Assembly (NCBI RefSeq): GCF_004208415.1
Contig: NZ_CP035758.1
Span: 6,634,001 to 6,698,000 of the forward strand
DNA: 64,000 nt
Reading direction: 5' to 3'
From: Ktedonosporobacter rubrisoli
GTDB lineage: Bacteria; Chloroflexota; Ktedonobacteria; Ktedonobacterales; Ktedonobacteraceae
Part shown: piece by piece, positions 54,085-62,703 of the stretch
How the letters are laid out: every line of letters starts with the position of its first letter
Position numbering within the stretch: the first letter of the stretch is position 1
Notes under the pieces: model-generated
What the model was told of the DNA's origin: nothing
The model's database searches: none
The model's input: the letters and a program-made list of their open reading frames with translations, nothing else
Program-made: the position numbers and the translations under genes

Positions 54085-54306
54085 CTAGTTCATAGTAGCA
54101 TTCGCTGGCAGAGTAGACATCGGCACCTCGCGGCCTACACAGGCACGCAGATCCTCACGATAGAAACGCCAGGTGCTTCCGACCTTATGCCCGGTAAGCT
54201 GCCCAGACCACATCAAGCGATAAAGAGTAGAGCGGCTAACGCGAAGATAGTTCATAGCCTCTTTGAAGGTTAGAAGGACATCTTCTTGGATCATCTGCAC
54301 GACCAT
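54085..54306 (-). CDS. Small excisionase/MerR-type helix-turn-helix protein
   Basis: The 73-residue product has the excisionase-type fold: LLTFKEAMNYLRVSRSTLYRL, then LTGHKVGSTWRFYREDL, the classic HTH_17 sequence with wing. Such proteins bind DNA and are found alone or with other regulators or integrases. The start at 54306 follows TTAAGGAGAG on the minus strand. No integrase is adjacent. Its target is not known. Confidence 0.82.
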   Translation of the reverse strand: MVVQMIQEDVLLTFKEAMNYLRVSRSTLYRLMWSGQLTGHKVGSTWRFYREDLRACVGREVPMSTLPANATMN

Positions 54307-54523
54307 TCGTTCTCTCCTTAAGAAGGTAAATAAGTGCACTTGACACTAACAATCTTGTATCAATTGATACAAATAATTATCTCATCGCATATTATAGTAA
54401 CCAATGTTGATGCGTTTCTGCGTTAAGGAATAGTTGCGATCCGGTTGAGTTCGAAGCCTGCCCGGTTAGATAATCATTACCAGGCCCGGCATTTTTTTCT
54501 CAGCGAAGCCATTGCTGAACGCT

Positions 54524-55546
54524 TCACCATTCCTTAGCCAGGAGTTGCGCAAGCTCTTCCTCTTTGCAAGCCACAGGAAAGATGGTCATTCCGGTAAGCT
54601 CTCGCAAGCGTTGCACATCCTCGTGCCTGGCCGGATTAGCCATAGCCACTGTCAGGCAATGGTGATCGCGACCCACTGGCGCACAGCGCAGCTGGCAGGC
54701 AACAGCATAAGGGATCAATTGTTTCAAACGTGCCGGCAGTTTGCGCGGCAAATCCATAAATGGGACTGAAGGAACATCTTGAGCCATATTCTGCTGCCGC
54801 GACACACTGAAGCTTACCACTTCGCTATCAAGGGTGCTGTGAGGCAGATCACTCCACAAGTGTGGCGAAAGCGCGGGGCGCAGCGTAAAGCGGCGCGCCA
54901 CCAGCCCGGTATGATAGAGCAGGTGCTCAAGCGACGCCCCTGGCTCTGGATAGCTGCCAATGCCCAGCAGCACGCTCGTCTCATGCGTGAGGGGCGGGAT
55001 TACTGTCTCGGCCTGCAGCAGACTGATACTCTGAAACACACGCTCAAGAATGCTATAGGCTCCCCGCTCATCCACATCCGGCAAGACGATAGCCGCGCCC
55101 GCCGCCTCGTGACTAAAGAGCTCGTCGCTGGATCTGATGGCGCGCCGCACATTGGCAAGGATTTGTTCGAGCAAGCCGGCCGGGGCATGGTAGCGCTTCC
55201 TCTTCTGCAGCAAGGGTCCCGGCTGCTGGACAAGAGGAATATGCTCAAGTTGTGAGACATGCAGCAGCAGCACGCTTAAAGGAGCGAGACGCGGAAAACA
55301 ATGCTCAAGGACTGAGCGCAAGCGCTCATTCAGGTAGCCTGAAATTGGCACAAGTGCTTCATCCTGGGCCTTCTCGCCTACTGCTTGGACATGTCCTGAT
55401 GGCGCCCTGACATGTAACGAAGAAAGTGGAGGACATTGGCAGAGCTCAAGGTCGGGCATCTCCTGCGCAACTTGCGCCTCGGCAACCGCCTTTACTGCAT
55501 CTAGCCTATGGAGCGATGCTTCTCTTCGTTTACGATGTGTAGCCAT
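54524..55546 (-). CDS. Degenerate GGDEF domain plus MshEN domain protein
   Basis: The 340-residue protein has a GGDEF-like domain in the middle (LLEQILANVRRAIRSSDELF, then SILERVFQSISLLQAETV). The GGDEF signature itself is replaced by EAAGA (HEAAGAAIVLPDVD), so diguanylate cyclase activity is unlikely. The C-terminal 70 residues match the N-terminal domain of type II secretion ATPases (MshEN): LIPYAVACQLRCAPVGRDHH, LTVAMANPARHEDVQRLREL. MshEN domains bind cyclic di-GMP in MshE. The protein could thus be a c-di-GMP effector or scaffold. It stands alone; the gap to the HTH gene (54307-54523) holds a possible small terminator. Confidence 0.78.
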   Translation of the reverse strand: MATHRKRREASLHRLDAVKAVAEAQVAQEMPDLELCQCPPLSSLHVRAPSGHVQAVGEKAQDEALVPISGYLNERLRSVLEHCFPRLAPLSVLLLHVSQLEHIPLVQQPGPLLQKRKRYHAPAGLLEQILANVRRAIRSSDELFSHEAAGAAIVLPDVDERGAYSILERVFQSISLLQAETVIPPLTHETSVLLGIGSYPEPGASLEHLLYHTGLVARRFTLRPALSPHLWSDLPHSTLDSEVVSFSVSRQQNMAQDVPSVPFMDLPRKLPARLKQLIPYAVACQLRCAPVGRDHHCLTVAMANPARHEDVQRLRELTGMTIFPVACKEEELAQLLAKEW

Positions 55547-55684
55547 GACAGAACCTCTCAGGGCATAGAATATAGCTTGCTAGCGGCAGGTTTGTTACAC
55601 ATGATTATACGCAATGCGGCCTAAAGAAATGCTATGCAAAACGTTGAGGTGTGGTTAAGATGCAGGCAAACCGGTTAAATATAT

Positions 55685-55746
55685 GGCCTCAAGAGCCGCA
55701 AGTGACTGAGAGCTGGCATGCATACGCCGACAGCACTCTTGAGGCC
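55685..55746 (-). terminator. 11-bp inverted repeat beyond the response regulator stop
   Basis: GGCCTCAAGAG (55685-55695) and CTCTTGAGGCC (55736-55746) pair perfectly with a 40-base loop. It lies just after the response regulator stop on the minus strand and ahead of the GGDEF-like gene. No U-run is clear. Confidence 0.5.
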
Positions 55747-55759
55747 TACGCCTTGCCGT

Positions 55760-56458
55760 TTACGATTCTATGACGACTGGCGTCGTGAAAGTATATCCAA
55801 CTCCCGGAACAGTCATAATGTACTGAGGATTATTGGGATCTGGCTCAACCTTCTGGCGCAAGTGGCGAATGTGCGTCTTCACAAGGCCCGAATCGCCAGC
55901 CTCGTCGTATCCCCACACCCGTTCAATAATCATATCTGTAGTCAGGACCTGGCCGGTATTCGTAATTAAAAGATGGAGCAAGCGGCTCTCAGTTGGGGTG
56001 AGGCGCACTTTTGTGCCTTCGCGCGTCACCTCGTGGCGCATAGCATCAAGCGTCACAGGTCCGACAGTGATAGCAGAAGAGCTGGAGGAGCCGCGGGTGT
56101 TTGACGAACGACGCATCACAGCCTTGATGCGCGCCAGAAGCTGCCGCGGGCTAAACGGCTTCCGTAAATAATCATCTGCGCCCATCTCCAAACCACGTAC
56201 CTCGTCATCTTCTCGATCATGCGCAGTCAGGATCAAGACCATTGAGTTGGTTTCGGTTCTCATCTGGCGACATACTTCGAAACCATCGAGTTTGGGCATC
56301 TGGATATCAAGGATGACAAGATCTGGTAGCGTTTCACGCCAGCGTTTTATAGCCTGCTCTCCGTCAAAGGCACGCACCACATCATACCCATGTCCTTTGA
56401 GCCAGTAGCTCAGCATGTCTACCATGTCGCGGTCATCGTCCGCCACCATGATTTTCAC
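55760..56458 (-). CDS. OmpR/PhoB-type response regulator
   Basis: The 232-residue protein has a receiver domain with the phospho-acceptor Asp51 in LVILDIQMPKLDGFEV. Acidic residues are Asp7-Asp9, Thr in LILTAHD, and Lys in YLRKPFSP. A C-terminal winged helix follows, with VRLTPTESRLLHLLITNTGQVLT, and THIRHLRQKVEPDPNNPQYI with GVGYTF. A Ser-rich linker (RGSSSSSA) connects the two. No histidine kinase gene is next to it, so it is an orphan or partnered from elsewhere. The start at 56458 follows GGAGGAACACG. Confidence 0.93.
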   Translation of the reverse strand: MKIMVADDDRDMVDMLSYWLKGHGYDVVRAFDGEQAIKRWRETLPDLVILDIQMPKLDGFEVCRQMRTETNSMVLILTAHDREDDEVRGLEMGADDYLRKPFSPRQLLARIKAVMRRSSNTRGSSSSSAITVGPVTLDAMRHEVTREGTKVRLTPTESRLLHLLITNTGQVLTTDMIIERVWGYDEAGDSGLVKTHIRHLRQKVEPDPNNPQYIMTVPGVGYTFTTPVVIES

Positions 56459-56823
56459 TCGTGTTCCTCCTACAGGCTTGCATTACAATACAAGGATGTA
56501 CCGATTTATAATGACGAAATTATGCTTTTTCATCGTACTCTCATCTTAGTAACGCGATGAGCATAGGGTGGTAACATCATGATACAATTTGGGCTAGATA
56601 TAGTCATCAAGATAGCTATTTTGGGATGACATACCGTAAAAAATGTCTTTCGCTACTCTTTATCGGCTCAGGGCTGCCTATCTGCAGGCCAGAACTTAGC
56701 GAGCCCACTAGATCTGCTCTGGTATGATCTATGTGCACGGGGCAATGAGATGGCAGCTCTGGCCCTGAAAAGCTTTGCCGCAGCAATTTTCGCAAAGATA
56801 CGTGTATCTAAGAGGAGGTTTTT
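56459..56823. other. Divergent intergenic region
   Basis: About 365 bases between the divergent response regulator and cdd genes. No further gene or clear repeat. Promoters for both are presumably inside. Confidence 0.45.
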
Positions 56824-57210
56824 ATGGAACGCGAAACCTTACTGGCTTTAGCACGCGAAGCGGCCTTACACGCCCACTGTCCTTTTTCCCATTTTCGCGT
56901 CGGAGCTGCGCTGGTAGCTGGTGACCAGACGTTTGTGGGCGTCAATATCGAGGTATCAAGCTATGGTCTTACGCTCTGCGCTGAGCGCTCTGCGCTGGCT
57001 GCTGCCCTCTCGGTCGGCGCCGGTCCTATCACGCAAGTAGCCGTGGCCTGTATCGATGCGCCCCCACAAGCTCCTTTAGATGAGCGCACTCCCTGCGGGG
57101 CCTGCCGACAATGGTTAAGCGACCTGGCTCCTGAAGCACAGGTTTACATCGACGGCATTGAGCATGATTTCACCGTGCAGGAATTATTACCCCACGCCTT
57201 CAGGCTGTAA
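56824..57210 (+). CDS. cdd: Cytidine deaminase
   Basis: The 128-residue enzyme deaminates cytidine and deoxycytidine to uridine forms. The zinc-binding CAE motif is at Cys52/Glu54 (LTLCAERSAL) and the PCXXC motif at Cys91/Cys94 (RTPCGACRQW). The start of the fold, CPFSHFRVGAAL, is present. Length fits the homotetrameric short form. The ATG follows AAGAGGAGG. It stands alone. The scavenged uracil pathway genes are not adjacent. Confidence 0.95.
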   Translation: MERETLLALAREAALHAHCPFSHFRVGAALVAGDQTFVGVNIEVSSYGLTLCAERSALAAALSVGAGPITQVAVACIDAPPQAPLDERTPCGACRQWLSDLAPEAQVYIDGIEHDFTVQELLPHAFRL

Positions 57211-57350
57211 GAATTCCCCTTGACATAAGCTATGTTACTTGTGTACGCTATAAGTCCTAAGTACATGCGGCGAGCGTAAGGATGATGCTTCTGTCTATTT
57301 TATACTTTTTCTACAGCTAAACTGATGTATTTTTTACTGACGCTTTTTTC

Positions 57351-57379
57351 TTGACATCTTTTCGGTTCTGCTGTACACT
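57351..57379 (+). promoter_or_regulatory. Sigma-70 promoter ahead of the ligase leader
   Basis: TTGACA (57351-57356) and TACACT (57374-57379) are separated by 17 bases. The promoter is followed by a leader of about 400 bases before the carboxylate-amine ligase. A second TTGACA lies upstream near 57220 without a good partner. Confidence 0.65.
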
Positions 57380-57506
57380 AAACAGCGAATGTCTGAAAGT
57401 CAAAAGAGCAAATTCTGGCTTACGATCCGCGTAGGGGATAGCACAAGCGTAATGCGATACTTCTAGTGCGAACTGTGCCATCAGCTACTCATCCAGAGGT
57501 GTATAT

Positions 57507-57758
57507 ATGTGGGTATGCGCTCTAGCGCACCACGGGGGTCTGTCCAGGTTTTCACGATTCCTGCAGAAAGTATCGTGCAGTTCATCATTTTCTTGCTGCA
57601 AACCTATTGTTCTATGTATCAAGCCTATCTTGTATGTATTTTCCTTATCGTTTTTTAGCACAGTAACAGGGCAACCATATGTGGCGGAGACTTCTCCAGG
57701 GAGAAGATGGAAGCCGGGTCAATGGTTGCCCTGTTGTTTTTTATCAAACTGGTCGTAG
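57507..57758 (+). CDS. Candidate leader peptide, Cys/Ser-rich
   Basis: The frame has 83 codons with an AGAGGTG site five bases ahead of its ATG. It carries several cysteine codons close together (KVSCSSSFSCCKPIVLC, residues about 22-38). The frame runs through the hairpin at 57665-57735 and stops 30 bases before the ligase start. No similarity to any family is seen. If translated, ribosome position over the Cys codons could decide whether the following terminator forms. That is speculation based on position and codon content. Confidence 0.3.
   Translation: MWVCALAHHGGLSRFSRFLQKVSCSSSFSCCKPIVLCIKPILYVFSLSFFSTVTGQPYVAETSPGRRWKPGQWLPCCFLSNWS
57665..57742 (+). terminator. Strong terminator-type hairpin in the leader of the ligase gene
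   Basis: AACAGGGCAACCAT (57665-57678) pairs perfectly with ATGGTTGCCCTGTT (57722-57735) and is followed by G and T6 (57737-57742). A nested stem CTTCTCC (57691-57697)/GGAGAAG (57700-57706) lies in the loop. It stands only 47 bases before the ligase start, after the promoter at 57351, so it looks like a transcription attenuator. Confidence 0.75.
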
Positions 57759-57788
57759 AACAATATAGCCATCCGGAAGGAGCATGCT

Positions 57789-58913
57789 ATGAAGCAGCGA
57801 TTCACCCTTGGAATCGAGGAAGAGTTTCAGATGGTGGACAGGCACACCGGTCAATTAGCTTCACACATCCACACGATTCTAGAAAAGGGTGCTACGTCGT
57901 TAGGCGAGCACATTAAGGCTGAGATGCTGCAGTCAGTGGTAGAGCTGGTGACCGATGTATGCCCTAATATTGCTGCGGCGCGCAACGCTTTACAGCGTCT
58001 AAGAGGCGATTTAACCCAACTTGTAGAGGATGAGGGGCTGGCACTAATCAGCGCGGGCACTCATCCGCTGGCACGCTGGCAGGATCAAATGCGGACGCGG
58101 AATGAGCGCTATACCGAACTAGAAGAGGAGTACCAGGATGTAGGACGCTCTATCTTGATCTTCGGATTGCATGTGCATGTAGGCATCGACGACCATGAGA
58201 TTTCTGTTCCCTTAATGAATCAGTTACGGACATGGATACCCCATCTGCTGGCTCTCTCCTCCAATTCTCCTTTCTGGGCTGGACGCTATTCAGGTATGAA
58301 GTCATATCGTGCGATTGTCTGGAAGCGCTTTCCGCGCAATGGTATTCCAGAGGTTTTTGCCGGGACTCATGATTTTGAACATTATGTACAGACATTGATG
58401 CATACGGGGTGTATAGATAATGGGAAGCGCATCTGGTGGGATATTCGCCCCCATCCTTTCTTTAACACCATCGAGTTTCGCATTTGTGATATGCCCCCGA
58501 CGATTGAAGATTCGCTAGCGCTGGCCGCGCTCTGTCAGGCCCTGGTGGCCAAGCTGACCTGGCTCTATCGGCGCAACCTTGCTACGCATGTGCTGCCCGC
58601 TTACTACATTGAAGAGAACAAATGGCGGGCCTCGCGCCACGGGCTGGATGCCGAAATAGTTGACTTTGCCCAAAGCCGGCGCCTGGGGATGCGCGATGCG
58701 ATTGGCGAGCTGCTCGATTTTGTAGATGATGTCCTTGACGATCTGGGCAGCCGACGCGAGATTAATTATCTGCGCGCTTTGCTTGAAGATCCGCGCGGAA
58801 CCGGAGCCGACCGCCAGATTTCTGTGTACCAGGAAACTGGCAGCGTGCAGGCAGTGACGCGCTTCCTGATGCAACAAACTGTAGAGGGATTAAGCAGGTA
58901 CCGCGTTGCTTAG
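57789..58913 (+). CDS. ybdK: Carboxylate-amine ligase, GCS2/YbdK type
   Basis: The 374-residue enzyme belongs to the glutamate-cysteine ligase family 2. The N-terminus is FTLGIEEEFQMVD, the Glu-rich metal-binding start typical of the family, and FGLHVHVGIDDHE and the later RPHPFFNTIEFRICDMPPT carry the other conserved residues. E. coli YbdK has weak glutamate-cysteine ligase activity. Related enzymes make gamma-glutamyl compounds or mycothiol- and ergothioneine-like intermediates. The real substrate is not settled. ATG 57789 follows CGGAAGGAGC. The leader with the attenuator-like structure precedes it. The EamA gene converges from the right with a 15-base gap. Confidence 0.9.
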   Translation: MKQRFTLGIEEEFQMVDRHTGQLASHIHTILEKGATSLGEHIKAEMLQSVVELVTDVCPNIAAARNALQRLRGDLTQLVEDEGLALISAGTHPLARWQDQMRTRNERYTELEEEYQDVGRSILIFGLHVHVGIDDHEISVPLMNQLRTWIPHLLALSSNSPFWAGRYSGMKSYRAIVWKRFPRNGIPEVFAGTHDFEHYVQTLMHTGCIDNGKRIWWDIRPHPFFNTIEFRICDMPPTIEDSLALAALCQALVAKLTWLYRRNLATHVLPAYYIEENKWRASRHGLDAEIVDFAQSRRLGMRDAIGELLDFVDDVLDDLGSRREINYLRALLEDPRGTGADRQISVYQETGSVQAVTRFLMQQTVEGLSRYRVA

Positions 58914-58928
58914 AGCTATTTTGTAGCG

Positions 58929-59813
58929 CTACACATTGACGAGCGCAATACCCACAAAGACAACTCCGATGCCCAGCCACTGGCTCCAGCGGAGTTGTTC
59001 GCGTAAAAGTAGCCAGGCCAGAACGACTGTTACGCCGCTATAGAGCGAGGCCAGGACGCTAACTATAGAGATCTGGCTCTCGGCAAGGCCCATATTATAG
59101 GCAAGATAGGCGGCAGTATCGGTGATGCCAACACCCAATATAAGCCACCAGACTCGCCCACGCGGCAGCTTAAGCGGCTGTTTGCTCAGAGGAAAGCAGC
59201 AGAGCAGGGCGCAGGGCGAGACCAGGCGCGTAAGCCAGGTGGGAACAAGAGCCCCTAATTCGGGAGTGACGCGAAAGCCCAGGAGCCAGAAGGCTACTCC
59301 ATAGCCCAGGGAGGCCAGCAGAGCCCAGAGCAGGCCTGGCGGCAACCATTTGCGCGCAGATAGCTGTTCGGCTGGCAATTTCTCGCGCCTACTACCCAGC
59401 GGGGTTGAGACCAGCACGACGCCAACCAGGACGACAAGCATGCCACAAATATGGAGCGAGCTGACTTTTTCGCCGGTGAGGATGGCGAGCGCTGAGGTGA
59501 TCGCGGCATAGCTAGAGGTGATAGGCGAGAGCATGGTTATGCTGCCGACCGCAAAGGCCCGATAGAGGGCCAGCGAACTGAGCATATTAAGCAAGGCCAC
59601 AAAGATGCCCCAGGCCCAGGGCTGCCACGTTCGGCCGCTAGCTATATGCTGCAGTTCAGCGCTGCTGAGCAGATAGACGCTCAAGGCTAACAGGCCAATA
59701 AATTGCATAAAAAAGAGAGTTCTATACGTCCCAACTGCGCGCGTGGCATAACGCACAAGCATATCCGCTACTCCCCAGCACAGCGCCGCTGAGAGCCCGA
59801 AAAAGAGTCCCAT
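58929..59813 (-). CDS. EamA/DMT family transporter
   Basis: The 294-residue protein has ten predicted membrane helices in two EamA halves. The first is FGLSAALCWGVADMLVRYATR to AITSALAILTGEKVS. The second is GLLWALLASLGYGVAFWLLG to VTVVLAWLLLREQLRWSQWLGIGVVFVGIALV. Such drug/metabolite transporters export amino acids or metabolites; the substrate here is unknown. The ATG at 59813 has no strong ribosome binding site in view. It converges with the ligase gene; a functional link to gamma-glutamyl products is only suggested by position. Confidence 0.85.
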   Translation of the reverse strand: MGLFFGLSAALCWGVADMLVRYATRAVGTYRTLFFMQFIGLLALSVYLLSSAELQHIASGRTWQPWAWGIFVALLNMLSSLALYRAFAVGSITMLSPITSSYAAITSALAILTGEKVSSLHICGMLVVLVGVVLVSTPLGSRREKLPAEQLSARKWLPPGLLWALLASLGYGVAFWLLGFRVTPELGALVPTWLTRLVSPCALLCCFPLSKQPLKLPRGRVWWLILGVGITDTAAYLAYNMGLAESQISIVSVLASLYSGVTVVLAWLLLREQLRWSQWLGIGVVFVGIALVNV

Positions 59814-60466
59814 GATTCGCCTTCTACTGCCTTGTCTGGAGAAGCTCCGGTCCTGTAGCTCAGCAATAAAATAGAGCAGAGGATGCTAGAGAAGCTACTG
59901 AGGCAACTTCTTCCGATCCAACAAGGGAAAATAATTAAGCTAACAACATATATCAGCAGGCAGATATAGAGCCAGAGCGGGGTCCCGGCAGGGCGCATGA
60001 GACGCAGCAGTATGCCTATTGCCTCTTATCTGACGGGTATGACTTTTAATTGCTGGGAATTATATCTGAGCATCTGCACAGTTTTCATAGATACTATAAC
60101 ACATCAGAATAGTAATCTCCTCTTAAGGCTCAAGCCAGCCCCCAAGAAGCCTCTCGCCTGCCGCATGGATATATGGTCAAGCTGTGCTTCTTGCGAGCTC
60201 TTCTACCCTCAATAACTCATCCATTTGCATTTATTCCAACGAATGGATAACATTCAAACAGAGAAGAAGGAAGCCAGAGCTGGCATATTTTCTCTTTGCG
60301 CCAGCTTGTAGCAGCCTCTATAAGGCTTATGGAGACACGAGTAAGGCCGCTTGAAATTGCGCCTCGCTTGTTCAGGGAAGCAAATTTAAGGTCAGATGTA
60401 ACACTTCTGGCTTTCTGGCGTTGCATAGAGTGCAATCTCAATTTATAGAGTGTATGCGAGGGGGAG
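59814..60466. other. Gene-free divergent region
   Basis: About 650 bases between the divergent transporter and sigma-factor genes, with no supported gene. The open frames there are short, without domain or ribosome binding site. Promoters are not clearly recognised. Confidence 0.5.
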
Positions 60467-61048
60467 ATGCAATCACACCAACACGTTCCGAGAACCAGTC
60501 CTCTTGCTGGCAAGGATTACTCTTTACCGGCTGCCCTATATCAGCTCTATGCAGCCCGCCTATTTTCTTATCTTTGTCGTCATGTGCCGAGTGGAGAGGA
60601 TGCCGAAGATCTGCTCCTTGAAGTCTTTCTGGCCGTACTTGAGCACGAGCAAACGCTGGCCACGCGCCAGGAGGATGAGCAGCGCGCCTGGCTCTGGACT
60701 GTCGCACGCAACAAAGTGAGAGATTTTCATCGGCGCGCCGTGCGTCGTCGTCATACCATACTTCTTGAGCAGGCAACAGAGATAGCCGGCGACGAGCGAA
60801 GCGGCCCCGAGGCCGTGCTGCTGCGCCAGGAGACGCACCATCATCTCCACTTACAACTGCAGAGGCTTTCTGCCATGCAGCAGGAAGTTCTGCAGCTCCA
60901 TTTTACCGGTGGCTTGAATTGTGTAGAGATCGCAGCAGTTTTGCACAAACGCGAAGGAGCTATACGCGCGCTGCTCTCCCGTGCAGTCAATAAGCTGCGC
61001 GCTGTATATACGCGAAAAGAGGGGGAACTTACTGATGGCCAAATTTAA
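60467..61048 (+). CDS. ECF-type RNA polymerase sigma factor
   Basis: The 193-residue protein has sigma region 2 (LYQLYAARLFSYLCRHVPSGEDAEDLLLEVFLAVLEH, then AWLWTVARNKVRDFHRRAVRR) and region 4 (LSAMQQEVLQLHFTGGLNCVEIAAVLHKREGAIRALLSRAVNKLRA). There is no N-terminal region 1, so it is of the extracytoplasmic-function type. GAGGGGGAG lies directly before the ATG. Its stop overlaps the next gene by 14 bases. That gene encodes a membrane protein, which fits an ECF/regulator pair. Confidence 0.9.
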   Translation: MQSHQHVPRTSPLAGKDYSLPAALYQLYAARLFSYLCRHVPSGEDAEDLLLEVFLAVLEHEQTLATRQEDEQRAWLWTVARNKVRDFHRRAVRRRHTILLEQATEIAGDERSGPEAVLLRQETHHHLHLQLQRLSAMQQEVLQLHFTGGLNCVEIAAVLHKREGAIRALLSRAVNKLRAVYTRKEGELTDGQI

Positions 61049-61475
61049 TCTGCAGGTTTTTTCCCATGAGAAGGTCGAGCAGCAGATCTGGCGCTATTTA
61101 GCTCTGGGCGCAAACAGTGGACACGGCCCGGCCAGCCCTGCGCAACGGCTTGTCAGGGACCTACAAAGTTACTACGCACCCCAGGAGCAGAACGAGGCGC
61201 TGGAGCGCGTCTGGCAGCGTTTTAGCGAGCAACGAGCGCGCCAACAATTCACTGATCGCGCACCCCAACAGCCAGCCATCATTCGCTTTGCGCAATGGCG
61301 TAAGCTCCATAGGCAAAAGAGCGCTGTGGAGGGAAAGACAACGAAGCTCACGCGGCATATGGGCCTTGCCGCCATTCTCGCGGCTTGCGCACTACTCACC
61401 GGCTGCCTTGTCTGTATCGTGGCAAGACAGCATAGAGTGCCGGTACAGGCAAACGCCTTGCAGCCGCTTCCCTGA
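61035..61475 (+). CDS. Membrane partner of the ECF sigma factor, possible anti-sigma factor
   Basis: The 146-residue product has a cytoplasmic helical half (VFSHEKVEQQIWRYLALGA, then ALERVWQRFSEQRARQQF) and one membrane helix, MGLAAILAACALLTGCLVCIVA, near residues 108-129, with a short outside tail. No anti-sigma zinc motif (HXXXCXXC) is seen. By position and topology it may hold the ECF sigma factor at the membrane; that is inference. The ATG at 61035 follows GAGGGGGAAC and overlaps the sigma gene by 14 bases. Confidence 0.65.
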   Translation: MAKFNLQVFSHEKVEQQIWRYLALGANSGHGPASPAQRLVRDLQSYYAPQEQNEALERVWQRFSEQRARQQFTDRAPQQPAIIRFAQWRKLHRQKSAVEGKTTKLTRHMGLAAILAACALLTGCLVCIVARQHRVPVQANALQPLP

Positions 61476-61660
61476 TTCCAACAGACTTGCGCTTTGAAGA
61501 AACACTACGAGCTAGTTCTTAAGCCGTGCTTAACCAGCGGCAAGAAGCACCAGCTAGAGAGGCTTTGCCCTAAAATTTAAGCGCAATATAAGCAAACAAA
61601 GAGTTATAAAGCTATAGCGTAAAAACGCTTCCGTGAGATAGATCATGAAAGGCATTTGTT

Positions 61661-62686
61661 GTGAACGATAGCACATATTTTCAAGGGTTGGCAGACAAAG
61701 CGCTTGCTGGCGCGGCTTTGACGCGCGAGGAGTGTCAAAGCGTGCTCGACAGTTCAGATTCACGCATGTTGGATCTGCTGAGCGCTACCTTTCGCGTGAG
61801 GGAACATTTCTGCGGGCGGCGCGTGCACTTACATATGCTTATCAATGCCAAAAGTGGCTTATGTCCCGAGGATTGTCACTATTGCTCACAATCGCGGATC
61901 TCGACAGCCGAGATCGAGCGCTACCCAATGGTCAGCATGGAGCGGCTCCTGGCAGGCGCGCGCGCTGCTAAGGAGGCCAGGTGCCGGCGCTACTGCATCG
62001 TAATCAGCACGCGGGGAGCAACCAGGCGCGAGATCGAATTTGTGGCCCGAGCGGTGCGTAAAATACGTGCGGAAGTTGACATTGCCTGCTGCTGTAGCAT
62101 GGGCCTGATCTCCGAGGAGAAAGCTCGCGCGCTCTATGAGGCCGGCGTTGAGCAATATAACCACAACCTGAATACCAGCGAGCACTACTATCCCCAGATC
62201 TGCACAACGCATACCTACCAGGATCGCCTCGAAACGCTTATGGGCGCGCGCAGTGCGGGCTTGAAGCTGTGCTCAGGAGCCATCTTCGGGCAAGGAGAAA
62301 GCCAGGAGGATATTATTGATATTGCGCTGGCTTTACGCGAGCTGGAGCCCCAGTCCATCCCTGTAAACTTCTTATTTGCGATTAAAGGGACGCCCTTTGA
62401 GGGTATTAAGCGTGATTTGAGTCCCTACGATTGTTTGCGCATCCTGTGCCTGATCCGCCTGCTCAATCCGCGCCAGGAAGTGCGCCTCTCGGCAGCCCGC
62501 GAGATCTACTTACGTTCCCTGCAGCCCTTAGCGTTCTACGCTGCCAATTCGGTCTTTGTTTCGGGCTATTTGACTGAGCCCGGCCAGAATTATCAGGAAA
62601 CCTGGCGCATGATCGAAGATATGGGCTTTGAGCTGGAAGAGCATGCGGAGAGCGAAGCAGCCTGCGAGGGCGAGGAGTGTTCCTGA
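61661..62686 (+). CDS. bioB: Biotin synthase
   Basis: The 341-residue radical-SAM enzyme inserts sulfur into dethiobiotin. The cluster motif is SGLCPEDCHYCSQS, with Cys68, Cys72 and Cys75. Later residues match the family: YNHNLNTSEHYYPQI, FGQGESQEDIIDIALALREL, IPVNFLFAIKGTPFEG and SAAREIYLRSLQPLAFYAANSVFVSGYLTEPGQ. The start is GTG at 61661, preceded by AAAGGC. The C-terminus ends with an acidic Cys-containing tail (EAACEGEECS). One local change is VISTRGATRRE in place of the usual SGRGPT. No other biotin gene is adjacent. Confidence 0.9.
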   Translation: MNDSTYFQGLADKALAGAALTREECQSVLDSSDSRMLDLLSATFRVREHFCGRRVHLHMLINAKSGLCPEDCHYCSQSRISTAEIERYPMVSMERLLAGARAAKEARCRRYCIVISTRGATRREIEFVARAVRKIRAEVDIACCCSMGLISEEKARALYEAGVEQYNHNLNTSEHYYPQICTTHTYQDRLETLMGARSAGLKLCSGAIFGQGESQEDIIDIALALRELEPQSIPVNFLFAIKGTPFEGIKRDLSPYDCLRILCLIRLLNPRQEVRLSAAREIYLRSLQPLAFYAANSVFVSGYLTEPGQNYQETWRMIEDMGFELEEHAESEAACEGEECS

Positions 62687-62703
62687 GCGCCAGGTGTGGG
62701 AGC

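Noticed and set aside
54440..54500. tRNA-like GTTCGAAGCC stretch followed by T7
   Set aside because: The surrounding bases do not fold into a cloverleaf; at most it is a weak hairpin with a T-run on the plus strand.
57665..57742. T-box riboswitch in the ligase leader
   Set aside because: The conserved T-box sequence and specifier-loop elements were not found; only a terminator-type hairpin is present.
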